DNA of 64,000 nucleotides from the NCBI RefSeq assembly GCF_015356765.1, contig NZ_WTCQ01000003.1, positions 124,001 through 188,000 of the forward strand. The letters run 5' to 3'. The translations under genes were made by a program, and so were the position numbers. Shown piece by piece: positions 16,461 to 26,699 of this stretch; the first letter of the stretch is position 1; every line of letters starts with the position of its first letter. The notes under the pieces are model-generated. The model saw only the letters and a list, made by a program, of their open reading frames with translations. It was not told the origin of the DNA and made no database searches. Source of the stretch: Candidatus Clavichlamydia salmonicola. GTDB lineage: Bacteria; Chlamydiota; Chlamydiia; Chlamydiales; Chlamydiaceae.

Positions 16461-17093
16461 TTAAGAATCAGGAAAAGTATCTTTAGAAATTACACCACAT
16501 GAAATAATAAATTTGACTGCATCTTCTACCTTCATATCCAAAAAGATAAGATCTTTTTTTGGAAACATAATTAAAAACCCTGATGTAGGGTTAGGAGCAG
16601 TAGGAATAAATACAGATAAGCATGAATTACCATCATCATCTTCTGTTTCTTTCATACCTGGTGCTACACCAGTCAGTAATCCAAGAGATCGACCAGAAGG
16701 AAAAGGAAAAGGAACCATTACGACTTGTTTAAAAGAATCAGAATGAGAAACAAATAAAGTTTTTATGATCTGTTGAGCTGTTTTATAGATAGTTTTAATG
16801 ACAGGAATTTTATGAAGAATACGATCATACAGAGAAAGAAGAGATTTAAACAGCATCATCCGGGTTAAAAACCCTAATAAGACAGTTGCAAAAAATAACC
16901 CAATGAGGAGGAAAATCTGCAATATAAAAATACAAAGAGTATGATTTTCTGAATACCAAGGCTGACCTTCAAAAAATTTTGCAGTCACTCCAAGAAAAGG
17001 TTGGGTCAAAATATTTAAACAAAACGAAAAAATAGAGAGAGTAATAGCCAAAGGCATTAATAAAACAAGGCCAGTGATAAAATGTTTTTTCAT
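16461..17093 (-). CDS. DUF502 family membrane protein
   Basis: A 210 aa integral membrane protein. Two transmembrane segments lie at about residues 5-28 and 52-78. The conserved block IPTAPNPTSGFLIMFPKKDL, followed by LDMKVEDAVKFI and the ending SCGV, identifies DUF502. Function unknown. It is 37 bp downstream of rnr on the minus strand and may be cotranscribed with it. I recall no equivalent at this position in C. trachomatis. Confidence 0.8.
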   Translation of the reverse strand: MKKHFITGLVLLMPLAITLSIFSFCLNILTQPFLGVTAKFFEGQPWYSENHTLCIFILQIFLLIGLFFATVLLGFLTRMMLFKSLLSLYDRILHKIPVIKTIYKTAQQIIKTLFVSHSDSFKQVVMVPFPFPSGRSLGLLTGVAPGMKETEDDDGNSCLSVFIPTAPNPTSGFLIMFPKKDLIFLDMKVEDAVKFIISCGVISKDTFPDS

Positions 17094-17131
17094 GCGTTAA
17101 CCTTGTTGAAAAAAAATATTATTAATTCTTT

Positions 17132-19216
17132 TTAGGGATTTTTTGTTTTTTTTTGTAACGTTTCTTTTTTAGAAATGCCAGAAGATTTTTTTCTTTCTTT
17201 TTTTATAGGTGTATTTACTGATCTAGGATCTTCTACTTTCCAGCCAACAGTCAAATTATATAAGTTGATTGAATGTATAGAAACAAAAAGAGGGTCACCA
17301 GGTTTTAGTTCATTATTATTACCAGAATCATCATGCCTACTTTTCCGTGATGATCTTAAAGAGTGAGGTAATGCAGCTAATGGAATAAAATCATCATAAA
17401 ATAATGAAGGTAAAGTAAAAGCAATGCCTTCTGGTTTTATTCCTGTGACTAACGCATGATATAATTTAGTAGGATCTTGTTCTTGTAAATTTCTAAAAAA
17501 GCGTAATTTTTTTATACGCTCTAAAGAAAATTCAGCTTTTGCTGCAGTACGTTCTTTTCCAGAGCAATGTCTACAAAGTTCTTCTAAGAAATCTGATTGA
17601 ACAGTTTCAGGTTCAAACAAAAGTCTATGAATAATTAAATCTGGGTAACGGCGGATTGGACTAGTAAAATGAGAATAATCTTGTAAATGCAGGCCATAAT
17701 GACCTTCTCTTTCAATAGAATATACAGCTGTTTTCATACTTTTAATAAAGGCTGCTTGAATAAAATCAGCTAATGGTAATGACTCTGTTGCTTTAAGAAG
17801 ATCTCGGTAATAACCAGGGTCATCAGCAACTTCGGGAGAGACATTTATATCTGTTAAAGCACGAATTAACTCTCTAAAGCTTGCTAAATGAAGTTCATCT
17901 GGTTTTTCATGAATACGATAAACTGTTGTAGGAACATTCATAGTTAGATAACGAGCAACAGTCTCATTGGTTTTTAACATAAATTCTTCAATTAATTGAT
18001 GAGAATCAGTTTGATGAGAGACTTGAAAAGCCATTGGCTCGCCCTGATCATTCAATTGTATTGAAAGAGCAGGAAGAGAAAAGCGCAAACATCCTCGTTC
18101 TGTCTTTTGTTTTTGAAAAATTTTAGAAAGTTGATGCATTAAACAAAGAGTATCATCAAAAGGATGTGAGATTTTTTTTTGAAGAATATCATCTACTTGA
18201 TCATACGTAAAACGTTCTTTACTATTGATAACGCTTTTAGAAAATTCATAAGAAAGAAGATCACCTTGTGGGTTAAATTTCATAAAAACAGAAGCAGCAA
18301 GGCGATTTTGTCCAGGAACTAGACTACATAAATCATCAGATAAAATAGATGGTAACATAGGAAGGACTGTGCCAGGAAAATAAACAGAGTTAGCGCGACT
18401 TGCAGCTTCATTATCAATAGCTGAATGAGGTTTAACATAGTGGGATACATCAGCTATGTGTACACCTAAGATAAAGTTCTTTTGCTTATCAAGGCAAAGA
18501 GAAACAGCGTCATCAAAATCTTTAGCAGTAGCTCCATCAATAGTAAAACATTCAAGAGAACGTAAATCAACTCGTTTGCTAATTTCTTGTTCTATTAAAT
18601 TTTTATTAAAAGCGTTAGTTTCAGCGATGACTTCATCTGGAAAAGATGAAGGAAGTCTAAATTCTTCTTGAACTGTAGGAATATCTGTTAATGGATCTTC
18701 AATATGACCAATTAGTCGAACCATCTGTAAAATAATAAGATGACCATGTCTTTCTTTATTTTTCCAAGGAATGTTTTCAACAACAATGCGGTCTCCAGGA
18801 TGACATTCTATATCAGGACAAACATGTGCTTTCCATAATTTATCAGCTCCTAAAACAGGGACACCTATTAAAGCAACATTTGCATTGAGCATTTCATAAA
18901 TAATAGCTACTAAATAAGGGCGGCCACGCTTGATTACACGTTTAATAGAGCCTTTCCATTTAGTTTCATTAGGATTATCAGAACGAGGGCCACATATAAT
19001 AACTTCTACAAGATCTCCATCAAGAGCTCCATGCAGTAAAGATGGGGGAATAAAAATATCATAAGGAAAAATAGACATATCAGTAGGCTGGACAAAACCA
19101 AATCCTCTTGGATGAACAGAAAGTGTTCCTGTTATTAAATCAGGGTAATCACATTGGTCTGAATTTTGAATCTTTTTTTTTCTGAAAGGTTGGTGCCTAT
19201 TTTTTTTTTCTATCAC
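17132..19216 (-). CDS. rnr: Ribonuclease R (RNase II family 3'-5' exoribonuclease)
   Basis: Processive 3'-5' exoribonuclease for structured RNA. Order of domains: basic N-terminus, cold-shock-like OB folds about 25-180, the RNB catalytic domain with the metal-binding aspartates in DGATAKDFDDAV (about 227-238), then an S1 region from about 590 and a lysine-rich tail (KKERKKSSG). The 694 aa length is slightly short compared with E. coli RNase R (813 aa) but normal for chlamydial VacB (CT397). It lies downstream of dnaK, separated by a terminator, so it needs its own promoter; only a weak -10-like TATTAT is visible upstream. Confidence 0.9.
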   Translation of the reverse strand: MIEKKNRHQPFRKKKIQNSDQCDYPDLITGTLSVHPRGFGFVQPTDMSIFPYDIFIPPSLLHGALDGDLVEVIICGPRSDNPNETKWKGSIKRVIKRGRPYLVAIIYEMLNANVALIGVPVLGADKLWKAHVCPDIECHPGDRIVVENIPWKNKERHGHLIILQMVRLIGHIEDPLTDIPTVQEEFRLPSSFPDEVIAETNAFNKNLIEQEISKRVDLRSLECFTIDGATAKDFDDAVSLCLDKQKNFILGVHIADVSHYVKPHSAIDNEAASRANSVYFPGTVLPMLPSILSDDLCSLVPGQNRLAASVFMKFNPQGDLLSYEFSKSVINSKERFTYDQVDDILQKKISHPFDDTLCLMHQLSKIFQKQKTERGCLRFSLPALSIQLNDQGEPMAFQVSHQTDSHQLIEEFMLKTNETVARYLTMNVPTTVYRIHEKPDELHLASFRELIRALTDINVSPEVADDPGYYRDLLKATESLPLADFIQAAFIKSMKTAVYSIEREGHYGLHLQDYSHFTSPIRRYPDLIIHRLLFEPETVQSDFLEELCRHCSGKERTAAKAEFSLERIKKLRFFRNLQEQDPTKLYHALVTGIKPEGIAFTLPSLFYDDFIPLAALPHSLRSSRKSRHDDSGNNNELKPGDPLFVSIHSINLYNLTVGWKVEDPRSVNTPIKKERKKSSGISKKETLQKKTKNP

Positions 19217-19280
19217 TGTATAATAAGGTTTCTTTTTGATGAGTTGTCTATCAGTTTGCTATAAAGAAGTATTTTTGTAT

Positions 19281-19316
19281 TGAAAAAAAAAGCCTTACCA
19301 TTAAGGGAAGGCTTTT
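19281..19316 (-). terminator. Intrinsic terminator after dnaK
   Basis: On the minus strand AGCCTTCCC pairs with GGTAAGGCT around a short ATTAA-type loop (19313-19291), followed by nine T. It closes the hrcA-grpE-dnaK operon. Confidence 0.8.
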
Positions 19317-19339
19317 CTATTGAAATTTTTAAAAAAAAT

Positions 19340-21325
19340 TTATTTATTGTTTTTTTCATCGTCGATGATTTCAACTTCAGCTTCTTCAATGTTTTCATTG
19401 TTTTTACTTGATTGATCATTACTGTTTGAAGGTCCTGTAGTGAAGCGATGATTTTTTAAATTATCTCCTTCATTGGTAGCGCTTTCTGAAGGTCCAGTCG
19501 TGGATCCTTGAGGAGCAGGCCCTTGCATGCTTTCGCCAATTTTCTGCATATGAGTGCTTAATTCTTGAGAAGCAGTTTTAATTTTTGTAATGTCTCCATC
19601 TTTTAAAGCTTCTTTTACATTATCTGCTTTTTGTTGAATTTCTGTAGCTAAACTCTCTGAAATTTTTTCTTTATAATCTTTAAGAGCTTTTTCAGCACGG
19701 AATATAGTTCCATCTGCTTCATTCTTAACCTCAGTTTCTTCTTTACGTTTTTTATCATCTTCTTTATGCAAATCAGCTTCTTTAATCATCCTTTGAATTT
19801 CATCTTCTGCAAGGCCAGATTGTGCTTCAATACGGATTTTTTGTTCCTTACCTGTTGCCATATCTTTTGCAGACACATGTAAGATACCATTAGCATCAAT
19901 ATCAAAAGCTACTTCAATCTGAGGGGTTCCTCGTGCAGCAGGAGGAATATCAGTAAGATCAAATCTTCCTATTTCTTTATTGTCTTTTGCCATGGGTCTT
20001 TCCCCTTGGAGAATAACAATAGTGACAGCAGGCTGATTGTCAGCTGCAGTTGAAAAGACTTGTTTTTTTTGTGTAGGAATTGTTGTGTTTCGTTCAACTA
20101 AAGAAGTCATGACTCCACCCATTGTTTCAATCCCTAATGAAAGAGGAATGACATCCAGTAGAAGAACATCTTTTACTTCTCCACCAAGAACACCACCTTG
20201 AATAGCAGCACCAATGGCAACAACTTCATCTGGATTAACGCCTTTGCTAGGCTCTTTTTTGAAAATGGCTTTTACCACTTCTTGAACTGCTGGCATACGT
20301 GACATACCACCAACAAGAAGAACATCATCAATATTTTCAGGTGAAAGATTAGCGTCTTTTAGTGCTTTAAAGCATGGTTCTTTAGTACGCTCAACAAGAT
20401 CTTGGGCTAATTTTTCAAATTGAGATCGAGAAAGTGTTAGAGAAAGGTGTTTTGGTCCAGAAGCATCCATTGTAATAAATGGTTGATTAATATCTGTAGA
20501 TGGAACGCCAGAAAGCTCAATTTTAGCTTTTTCAGCAGCATCTTTCAAACGCTGTAACGCCATTTTATCTTTACTTAGATCAATGCCTTCAGATTTTTTA
20601 AATTCTTCAATCATCCAAAGAATGATTGCTTCATCAAAATCATCACCACCTAAATGAGTGTCACCATTTGTAGAAAGTACTTCAAATACACCATCACCAA
20701 TTTCTAAAATAGAAACGTCAAATGTACCACCACCAAGATCAAAGACTGCAATTTTTCTATCGCCAACTTTATCAATACCATAGGCAAGTGCTGCTGCAGT
20801 AGGCTCTGGAATGATACGTTTTACTTCAAGACCAGCAATACGGCCAGCATCTCTTGTGCAAGCTCTTTGAGCATCGTTAAAGTAAGCAGGAACTGTAATA
20901 ACAGCTTCTGTTACAGTTTCTCCAAGATATGCTTCAGCTGTTTCTTTCATTTTAATTAAAATGTTTGCAGCAATCATTTCTGGAGTTTTTTGTTGTCCAT
21001 CTACTTCAAAGACAGCATCCCCTTTAGAGTCAGCTATTACTTTATATGGAACATTTTTAATCTCAGAAGCTACTTCAGCATATTTACGCCCAATAAAACG
21101 CTTTGTAGAGCTTAGTGTTTTTTCTGGATTAGTTACAGCTTGTCTTTTAGCAGGAACCCCAACTAAACGCTCATTACCTTTAAAAGCAACAATAGAAGGC
21201 GTGGTCCGAGAGCCTTCTGCTGATATAATGACTTTTGCTTGACCACCTTCCATGACAGCTACGCATGAGTTGGTTGTTCCAAGGTCAATACCTATAATTT
21301 TGCTACATTTACTGTTTTCTGACAT
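19340..21325 (-). CDS. dnaK: Molecular chaperone DnaK (Hsp70)
   Basis: ATP-dependent Hsp70 chaperone that works with GrpE and DnaJ. The N-terminal signature [19 protein letters not shown] is intact, as are the ATPase phosphate loops ([11 protein letters not shown]) and the linker [13 protein letters not shown]. The C-terminal lid ends [10 protein letters not shown]. Length 661 aa, typical of chlamydial DnaK. It is the last gene of the hrcA-grpE-dnaK operon, 38 bp after grpE, and is expected to be under HrcA control through the CIRCE element before hrcA. Confidence 0.97.
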   Translation of the reverse strand: MSENSKCSKIIGIDLGTTNSCVAVMEGGQAKVIISAEGSRTTPSIVAFKGNERLVGVPAKRQAVTNPEKTLSSTKRFIGRKYAEVASEIKNVPYKVIADSKGDAVFEVDGQQKTPEMIAANILIKMKETAEAYLGETVTEAVITVPAYFNDAQRACTRDAGRIAGLEVKRIIPEPTAAALAYGIDKVGDRKIAVFDLGGGTFDVSILEIGDGVFEVLSTNGDTHLGGDDFDEAIILWMIEEFKKSEGIDLSKDKMALQRLKDAAEKAKIELSGVPSTDINQPFITMDASGPKHLSLTLSRSQFEKLAQDLVERTKEPCFKALKDANLSPENIDDVLLVGGMSRMPAVQEVVKAIFKKEPSKGVNPDEVVAIGAAIQGGVLGGEVKDVLLLDVIPLSLGIETMGGVMTSLVERNTTIPTQKKQVFSTAADNQPAVTIVILQGERPMAKDNKEIGRFDLTDIPPAARGTPQIEVAFDIDANGILHVSAKDMATGKEQKIRIEAQSGLAEDEIQRMIKEADLHKEDDKKRKEETEVKNEADGTIFRAEKALKDYKEKISESLATEIQQKADNVKEALKDGDITKIKTASQELSTHMQKIGESMQGPAPQGSTTGPSESATNEGDNLKNHRFTTGPSNSNDQSSKNNENIEEAEVEIIDDEKNNK

Positions 21326-21363
21326 GATTATTTATCCTTAATTTAAACGATTATTTATTGTTA

Positions 21364-21924
21364 TTATTCATCTTCTTGAGAAGCACTTGGTTTAGCTACC
21401 TGTACTCGCGCAGGCTTAATGCTTCTTTTTCCAACCTTGTATCCTTTAGAAAATTCTTGTAAGACAGTTCCTTCAGGATGTTCATTTGTTTCTTGTGTTT
21501 CCACAGCTTCATGCAGATGAGGATCAAACATTTGACCTAATGCAGAATATTCAGTGATGCCATGATCATTTAAAATTTGTTTAAATTGTCCTAAGATCAT
21601 TCCAAAGCCTAAAGCCCATTGTTTAATCTCATCAGACATATTTTCTGCAAATCCTAAAGCCTTTTCAAATCCTTCTAATGGGGTAATGAAATCAGCTAAA
21701 ACACTTTCTACTGCATATTTTGTCAATTCTTGACGTTCTTTTTGCATACGTTTTCGTGAATTTTCAGATTCAGCTAAAGCCATAAGGTATTGATTAGTTT
21801 TTTCTTGAAGTGATTTTTTCAACTCTGCATTTTCTTGCAAAATATCAATGCCTATACTTTCTGGTTTTGAGTCATTAGATTCACCTTCTGCAGGCTGATC
21901 TATAATATTATCATCTTCTATCAT
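21364..21924 (-). CDS. grpE: Nucleotide exchange factor GrpE
   Basis: Cochaperone that releases ADP from DnaK. A 186 aa protein with an acidic N-terminus, a long coiled coil at about 30-85 and a C-terminal beta domain containing the family signature around DPHLHEAVE and [12 protein letters not shown]. It begins inside the last codons of hrcA (4 bp overlap) and lies 38 bp before dnaK, the expected operon order. Confidence 0.95.
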   Translation of the reverse strand: MIEDDNIIDQPAEGESNDSKPESIGIDILQENAELKKSLQEKTNQYLMALAESENSRKRMQKERQELTKYAVESVLADFITPLEGFEKALGFAENMSDEIKQWALGFGMILGQFKQILNDHGITEYSALGQMFDPHLHEAVETQETNEHPEGTVLQEFSKGYKVGKRSIKPARVQVAKPSASQEDE

Positions 21925-23081
21925 GTGTTCTCCTTTACATGCAGTAATTTGTCATATGTAGGCTCAATCAAAAGTCGCTCTGTCGGATTCAATGTATAAG
22001 ATTCTTGATCAGGGAGTCGAAAGGATAGTTTAAACTTATACAAACTAGAAGTGAGCGTCTCAGTTAATTCATGAGCAAATACATTTAATATATCAAAAAT
22101 TGTTCCATATGGAACTCTTAATGGACCAAGTACTCCAATAGCCCCAACAGGAGTTTTTTTTATCCTAAAAGGGATTGTCACAACAGAGCATGAAGCTGAT
22201 GCTGTGGATGAAGTAAGTTCCAATTCTTTTCCAATACGACAAAACATTTTGTTATGTCGTACGCTGTGGTTAAGTAATAATCTCATTTGTACAGGTGTTT
22301 CAAATAAGGCTAAAGTTGATGCTAAAGCAACAGGGTCGTTAAGTTCTGTAAACCTAAGCAACCGAGAAAACCCTGTACGATGAAGATCTTCTTCTTGAAA
22401 TCTTGAATAACGCACTAAAAAACGTACCATAATTTCATTATAGATTGATAAAGCTTTAGCTTCTTCTTCATCAGTGAGAGGTTCTACTCCTGTTTGTTGC
22501 TGCAAACGTGCTCGCATAAACATTTCTATGCGTTTTGCTGAAAAAGAGCTAATTTTGCTTTCTGTTAGCAACACATCTGTAAAAACTTGACCAAAATCAG
22601 TCATTACTACTGATAAAATGCGATTATTATCTAATGGTAATAACTTAACATCTGAGATAAAATCTTGATCAAATCGAGGAGCAGAAATAAATACTGGTAA
22701 CCCTAAAATATCAGATAATGTATCTGCAGCGTCATGTAATGTTTTCACAATATTGTGGTTGTCCATTTTTAGACTCGCACGAATTTTTGTAATGATGGCA
22801 TCAGGCACAACACCAGGAGCAGCGACTTTACAATCAGCATAAAATCTAAAGGCCTTTTCTGTAGGGATTCGTCCTCCAGAAGAGTGTATTTGCTGAAGCA
22901 TGCCCATTTTTTCCAATTTCATAAAATAATTACGAATTGTTGCAGGGCTTAATTGATTGAGGCCATGATCCCTTAGTGTTTCAGATCCTATTGGTTTCCC
23001 TGTTTGTAAAAATAAATCTATCAAGCAGATTAGGATTTGATGTGATTTGCCATTTGTTTTTTTTAAGACAGGTTTTAACAT
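21921..23081 (-). CDS. hrcA: Heat-inducible transcription repressor HrcA
   Basis: Repressor of the dnaK and groE operons that binds CIRCE; its folding depends on GroEL. The N-terminal winged helix covers about residues 10-75 ([16 protein letters not shown] is the recognition region), followed by the GAF-like effector domain. The 386 aa length is typical for chlamydial HrcA, longer than the usual 340. The gene is first in the operon, with a canonical promoter and a CIRCE just upstream, so it is autoregulated. Confidence 0.94.
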   Translation of the reverse strand: MLKPVLKKTNGKSHQILICLIDLFLQTGKPIGSETLRDHGLNQLSPATIRNYFMKLEKMGMLQQIHSSGGRIPTEKAFRFYADCKVAAPGVVPDAIITKIRASLKMDNHNIVKTLHDAADTLSDILGLPVFISAPRFDQDFISDVKLLPLDNNRILSVVMTDFGQVFTDVLLTESKISSFSAKRIEMFMRARLQQQTGVEPLTDEEEAKALSIYNEIMVRFLVRYSRFQEEDLHRTGFSRLLRFTELNDPVALASTLALFETPVQMRLLLNHSVRHNKMFCRIGKELELTSSTASASCSVVTIPFRIKKTPVGAIGVLGPLRVPYGTIFDILNVFAHELTETLTSSLYKFKLSFRLPDQESYTLNPTERLLIEPTYDKLLHVKENT

Positions 23082-23116
23082 GGTTACTGCAAATTCATTT
23101 ATTCCAATAACTGATG

Positions 23117-23145
23117 ATTATAAAGAACAAAGAATCTTTGGTCAA
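23117..23145 (-). promoter_or_regulatory. Promoter of the hrcA-grpE-dnaK operon
   Basis: Minus strand: TTGACC (23145-23140), exactly 17 bp, then a perfect TATAAT (23122-23117). The predicted transcript starts near 23110, about 29 nt before the hrcA ATG. This is the best promoter match in the window. Confidence 0.7.
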
Positions 23146-23151
23146 TATTTT

Positions 23152-23178
23152 TTAGCAGTCGAAGTCACCAAGTGCTGA
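23152..23178. promoter_or_regulatory. CIRCE operator (HrcA-binding site)
   Basis: TTAGCAGTC, nine bases, AAGTGCTGA. This matches the consensus TTAGCACTC-N9-GAGTGCTAA with three changes. It lies immediately upstream of the -35 of the hrcA promoter and ends 9 bp before the proS stop codon. Confidence 0.78.
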
Positions 23179-23187
23179 ATTATTTTT

Positions 23188-24897
23188 TTAAGGAACGAGA
23201 CGAGAAGAAGCCCAAGGTAAAAGAGAAGCAATTTCAACAAATTCTTTAATCCCAGCTCTACTTTCAATTTCTACAGAGCCATTGATAAACGACTTACCAA
23301 CAATAATTTTATAAGGAAGACCAATGAGGTCAGAATCTTTTATTTTAAAGCCCATGCGCTCATCTCGATCATCCCATAATATTTCATGACCATGAGATTG
23401 AAGAAGCTGATAAATTTCTTTTGCTCCTTTGACAAGATCTTCCTGATTATTGCTTGCTGCAAAGACAGAAGCTTTAAAGGGAGCCAAAGAAAGTGGCCAA
23501 TTAATGCCTTTTTCATCATAAGATTGTTCTACAGAAGCAGCAATCGTTCGGCCAACACCAATGCCATAGGTTCCCATCCAGCAAGGATGAGCTTCTCCAG
23601 ATTCATCAGTAAAGCAAGCACCAAAAGTTTTGCTATAACGGGTGCCAAGATTAAAGATGTGGGCCACTTCAACTCCACGACGTAAAGAGTAAGTTTGTTC
23701 AGGAAAAAGAGGACATTGATCTCCAGCTTCTGCTTCTAAAAAATCATGAAAAATGGGTAGATTAACATCAATAGTCCAGTTAACATTTAAAAAATGAATA
23801 TCAGGAATATTTGCTGCGCATGCAAAATTTAACATTGGCTGTGTTGATAGGTCTGCATAGAAGGGCAAAGAGCAATTAAGAGGTCCAGCAAATCCAAGAG
23901 GGCAGCCAGTTACCATTAAAATTTCTTCATGAGATGCAGGGAATGCATCAGTGGCATCAAAGAATAATCGTACTTTTGTTGAATTGACTTTTCGATCACC
24001 ACGAATACCAATAGCAACAAATTTGACAACTTCTCCACATAATAATTTATATATAAGAGTTTTCAATATTTTTTGAGAAGGTATGTTTAAGGCTTGAGAA
24101 ACTGAGATAATATCAGAAAGATTAGGAGTAAACATTTCAATTTTTTCTTCTATCTTAATCCCATAGTCAAAAGAAGGAATAATCGCATTGGCTGCTTCAA
24201 CATTAACGCCATAATCATTGCATACAAGAATAGCATCTTCACCAACATCACAAACAACATGAAATTCTTCAGAATCACCTTTCCCAATTTTTCCACTATC
24301 TGCAGAGGCAATAATAAATGTAACACCAATTCTTTCAAAAATCCGACAATAAGCGTTTTTTAGTAATAAATACTGTTCTTGCATTTGTGCAGGAGACTCA
24401 GAGAAAGTATAGCTATCTTCCATAATAAGTTCTTTAGTGCGCATAAGACCAAACCGAGGTCTGATTTCATCTCGAAATTTTTGAGAAATTTGGTATAAGT
24501 GCAAAGGAAGTTGTTTTTTATGGCGAAGCATTTTAGCTACATAAGCAGTAATCACTTCTTCATGAGTAGGGGCTAAACAAAATTCTCGATCTTCCCGATC
24601 TTTTAAGGTATAAAGAAGGTTTTCACTAACAAAATCATTCCATCTACCACTAATTTTCCATAAATCAGAAGATTGAAGGAGCGGTAAAAGAAGTTCTTGT
24701 CCACCAATACGATTTAATTCTTCTTGAATGATAGCAATAAATTTATGAAAAACCCTTATTCCAAGAGGGGTAAAAGAAAAAGAGCCTTTGCTATGCTTAT
24801 AAATAAATCCACCACGTTCGAGGAGTTTATGGGAAGCAGCCTCTGCATCAGAGCTATTTTGTTTAGATGTTTGGAAAAATAAACATGAAGCTTTCAT
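23188..24897 (-). CDS. proS: Prolyl-tRNA synthetase
   Basis: Class II synthetase that charges tRNA-Pro. The 569 aa bacterial-type arrangement is seen: class II motif 1 near the N-terminus, motif 2 (RDEIRPRFGLMR) at about 140-151, an editing insertion of roughly 180 residues containing the KTLIYK segment, motif 3 (GTYGIGVGRTIAA) and a C-terminal anticodon-binding domain. Gene order proS-hrcA-grpE-dnaK-rnr equals CT393-CT397. It follows the lipocalin gene by about 90 bp and could be read from there or from its own promoter. Confidence 0.95.
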   Translation of the reverse strand: MKASCLFFQTSKQNSSDAEAASHKLLERGGFIYKHSKGSFSFTPLGIRVFHKFIAIIQEELNRIGGQELLLPLLQSSDLWKISGRWNDFVSENLLYTLKDREDREFCLAPTHEEVITAYVAKMLRHKKQLPLHLYQISQKFRDEIRPRFGLMRTKELIMEDSYTFSESPAQMQEQYLLLKNAYCRIFERIGVTFIIASADSGKIGKGDSEEFHVVCDVGEDAILVCNDYGVNVEAANAIIPSFDYGIKIEEKIEMFTPNLSDIISVSQALNIPSQKILKTLIYKLLCGEVVKFVAIGIRGDRKVNSTKVRLFFDATDAFPASHEEILMVTGCPLGFAGPLNCSLPFYADLSTQPMLNFACAANIPDIHFLNVNWTIDVNLPIFHDFLEAEAGDQCPLFPEQTYSLRRGVEVAHIFNLGTRYSKTFGACFTDESGEAHPCWMGTYGIGVGRTIAASVEQSYDEKGINWPLSLAPFKASVFAASNNQEDLVKGAKEIYQLLQSHGHEILWDDRDERMGFKIKDSDLIGLPYKIIVGKSFINGSVEIESRAGIKEFVEIASLLPWASSRLVP

Positions 24898-24986
24898 AAA
24901 AAATGCTTTTTTTTTCTTTAAGAGAAGAGTTGATTTTTGCTAAGAAAAAGAAAAAATACAATTAAAAAATAATTTTTAAAAAATGA

Positions 24987-25607
24987 TCACTTAATATCTT
25001 GAGGTGGTAATTGTTTCATTTTTGCTTTTTCTAAAGATTTTTCTGACCAATCTGTGCAGATAATTTTATCTGTAGCAAAGCCATAACTCTGACCTTTAAT
25101 TATGAGATCTTGGCGCATGTTTTTAGAAATAGAGAGAGGTTCACGAGCTAAAATCCAAAAATATTTTCCATACCCAACAATGGCAATGTTATATTCTGCA
25201 TCAACATAATAAATGCCATAATTATATTTTTTAAAATAAGTAAATAAGCGTGGCCAAAATCCTAATAATACCTTAAGTCTACAGTTAGATCCTGGGTCTG
25301 TGATCAAAGCTTTTCCTGTAATATCATGAAATGATCCATCGTGATTTAAAGAAGAATTTTTTATAGATAGAAAAGGGAGATTTTTTGAATTAGAACATAA
25401 TTTATATTCAACCCATACAAAAGCGCTATTCCTTTCAAACCAAGCAGGATTACGAGCTATTTCATACCAAATTCCTTGATAGCGAGAGGGATCAATGGTT
25501 GGGCCATTGAGCAAATTATTATTTTTATTTGTGTAGCTAGAAAAAAGCATAAAAGCCATTAATGTGATTAAGCTAATTTTTATAAAACGAATATTTTTTG
25601 ATAACAT
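24987..25607 (-). CDS. Lipocalin-family protein (Blc-like)
   Basis: A 206 aa beta-barrel ligand-binding protein. The lipocalin signature GIWYEIAR (45-52) follows an N-terminal hydrophobic signal-like segment (residues 9-24). Bacterial Blc lipoproteins have a lipobox cysteine; here none is seen, so it may be periplasmic or retained by the signal anchor. The mid-region GYGKYFWILAREPL is typical of the last strands. The gene starts 3 bp after the stop of the ABC substrate-binding protein, so the two are translationally close. Bacterial lipocalins bind fatty acids or lysophospholipids; the ligand here is unknown. Confidence 0.8.
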   Translation of the reverse strand: MLSKNIRFIKISLITLMAFMLFSSYTNKNNNLLNGPTIDPSRYQGIWYEIARNPAWFERNSAFVWVEYKLCSNSKNLPFLSIKNSSLNHDGSFHDITGKALITDPGSNCRLKVLLGFWPRLFTYFKKYNYGIYYVDAEYNIAIVGYGKYFWILAREPLSISKNMRQDLIIKGQSYGFATDKIICTDWSEKSLEKAKMKQLPPQDIK

Positions 25608-25610
25608 AAT

Positions 25611-26624
25611 TTAACTATTTTCTTGTGTATGAGGGATGACATCATGAAGAGATTGTGGGTATTCTTTGCAAACAAATAGGGGGATGACCTTGTTGTCAAG
25701 CAAAGGTAAATTCAGATTCCATGCTTGTAAAATGGTATTATTAAAAATAATTTTAGGTGTTGATAAAGTTTCAATTTTTTCTCCAAATGACTGATTAGTA
25801 AATGTGTTAGCGAGCATATTTCCAGTAAGAGATCCTATTTCAATATAATCTATACTACAAGAAGCACAAGCTCCTACATTTAATAAAGAAGGATCAGTAG
25901 TAATAAATGGTCGTTTTGATAAAAAAGATTGTTCTACTAAAGGGATAAATAAATCTCTATTATTCCCGGGAGGGACATCCACAAAAATAATATCATTAAG
26001 CAAGCAGGTATTAGTAAGTTCTGTAAAATTTGTTTTAGAAGTAAGAGCTACTTCTGTAACAGTCAAGCCTTGTCGTTCTAAACGATTTTTAAGAGAATGT
26101 CGTAAATTACTAGTAGTATTATTGCCTTGAATAATGGTGGCTGTTTTAGACTCAGGAGCAATCAATTTTCCAGTAAGAGCAATTAATTCATGATCAATAA
26201 GGCTTTCTACTCCATGTATATTAGTATTTTGTTTACTAAAAGTAGGCATTTCTGATTCTGAGATGGCAGCAAAAATAAGAGGTTTTATGGTTTCTATTTG
26301 AGCCATTACTTTTGTTGCTAAAGGTCCTAAGGTAAGAATGGCTTTCACTTTAGAAGAATTATGCAATTTTCTTGCATGTGATCGAGCTATTTTTAATGAA
26401 TTTTCTGCATTTAGGGAAATGAAGGAGATATCTTCTCCTAGCCTTTCTTTTACTTTTTCAATACAAGCTTGAGAACATGTTTCTAACATAGGATGAGAAT
26501 TAGATTGAAATATGCCAATGGTAATATGAGGATCAGGTGTAGTTTTAAGGCACCATGCTATAGCGCATAAAAAAAACAAAGCAGTAAAAGGCCATAGATA
26601 GCGCATTGAGTATTTTATATTCAT
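25611..26624 (-). CDS. ABC transporter substrate-binding protein (PF04392-like), orphan
   Basis: About 337 aa. A hydrophobic N-terminal segment (MRYLWPFTALFFLCAIAW) could be a signal peptide or anchor. A periplasmic-binding fold follows, recognisable from ITIGIFQSNSHPMLE, ILTLGPLATKVM, FVDVPPGNN and the C-terminal half with VGACASCSIDYIEIGSLTGN. This matches the ABC_sub_bind family found beside permease and ATPase genes for unknown ligands. Here neither partner is adjacent. The start at 26624 was chosen over the ATG at 26642. It is 3 bp upstream of the lipocalin gene. An orphan receptor with a lipid-binding neighbour might act in ligand exchange; that is inference. Confidence 0.72.
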   Translation of the reverse strand: MNIKYSMRYLWPFTALFFLCAIAWCLKTTPDPHITIGIFQSNSHPMLETCSQACIEKVKERLGEDISFISLNAENSLKIARSHARKLHNSSKVKAILTLGPLATKVMAQIETIKPLIFAAISESEMPTFSKQNTNIHGVESLIDHELIALTGKLIAPESKTATIIQGNNTTSNLRHSLKNRLERQGLTVTEVALTSKTNFTELTNTCLLNDIIFVDVPPGNNRDLFIPLVEQSFLSKRPFITTDPSLLNVGACASCSIDYIEIGSLTGNMLANTFTNQSFGEKIETLSTPKIIFNNTILQAWNLNLPLLDNKVIPLFVCKEYPQSLHDVIPHTQENS

Positions 26625-26699
26625 GTAAAAGATACATAGCACAAAAATTTATTTTTAGCAGATTTTCTTGTTTATGGGGAAAGAATTTAATCTGAAATA

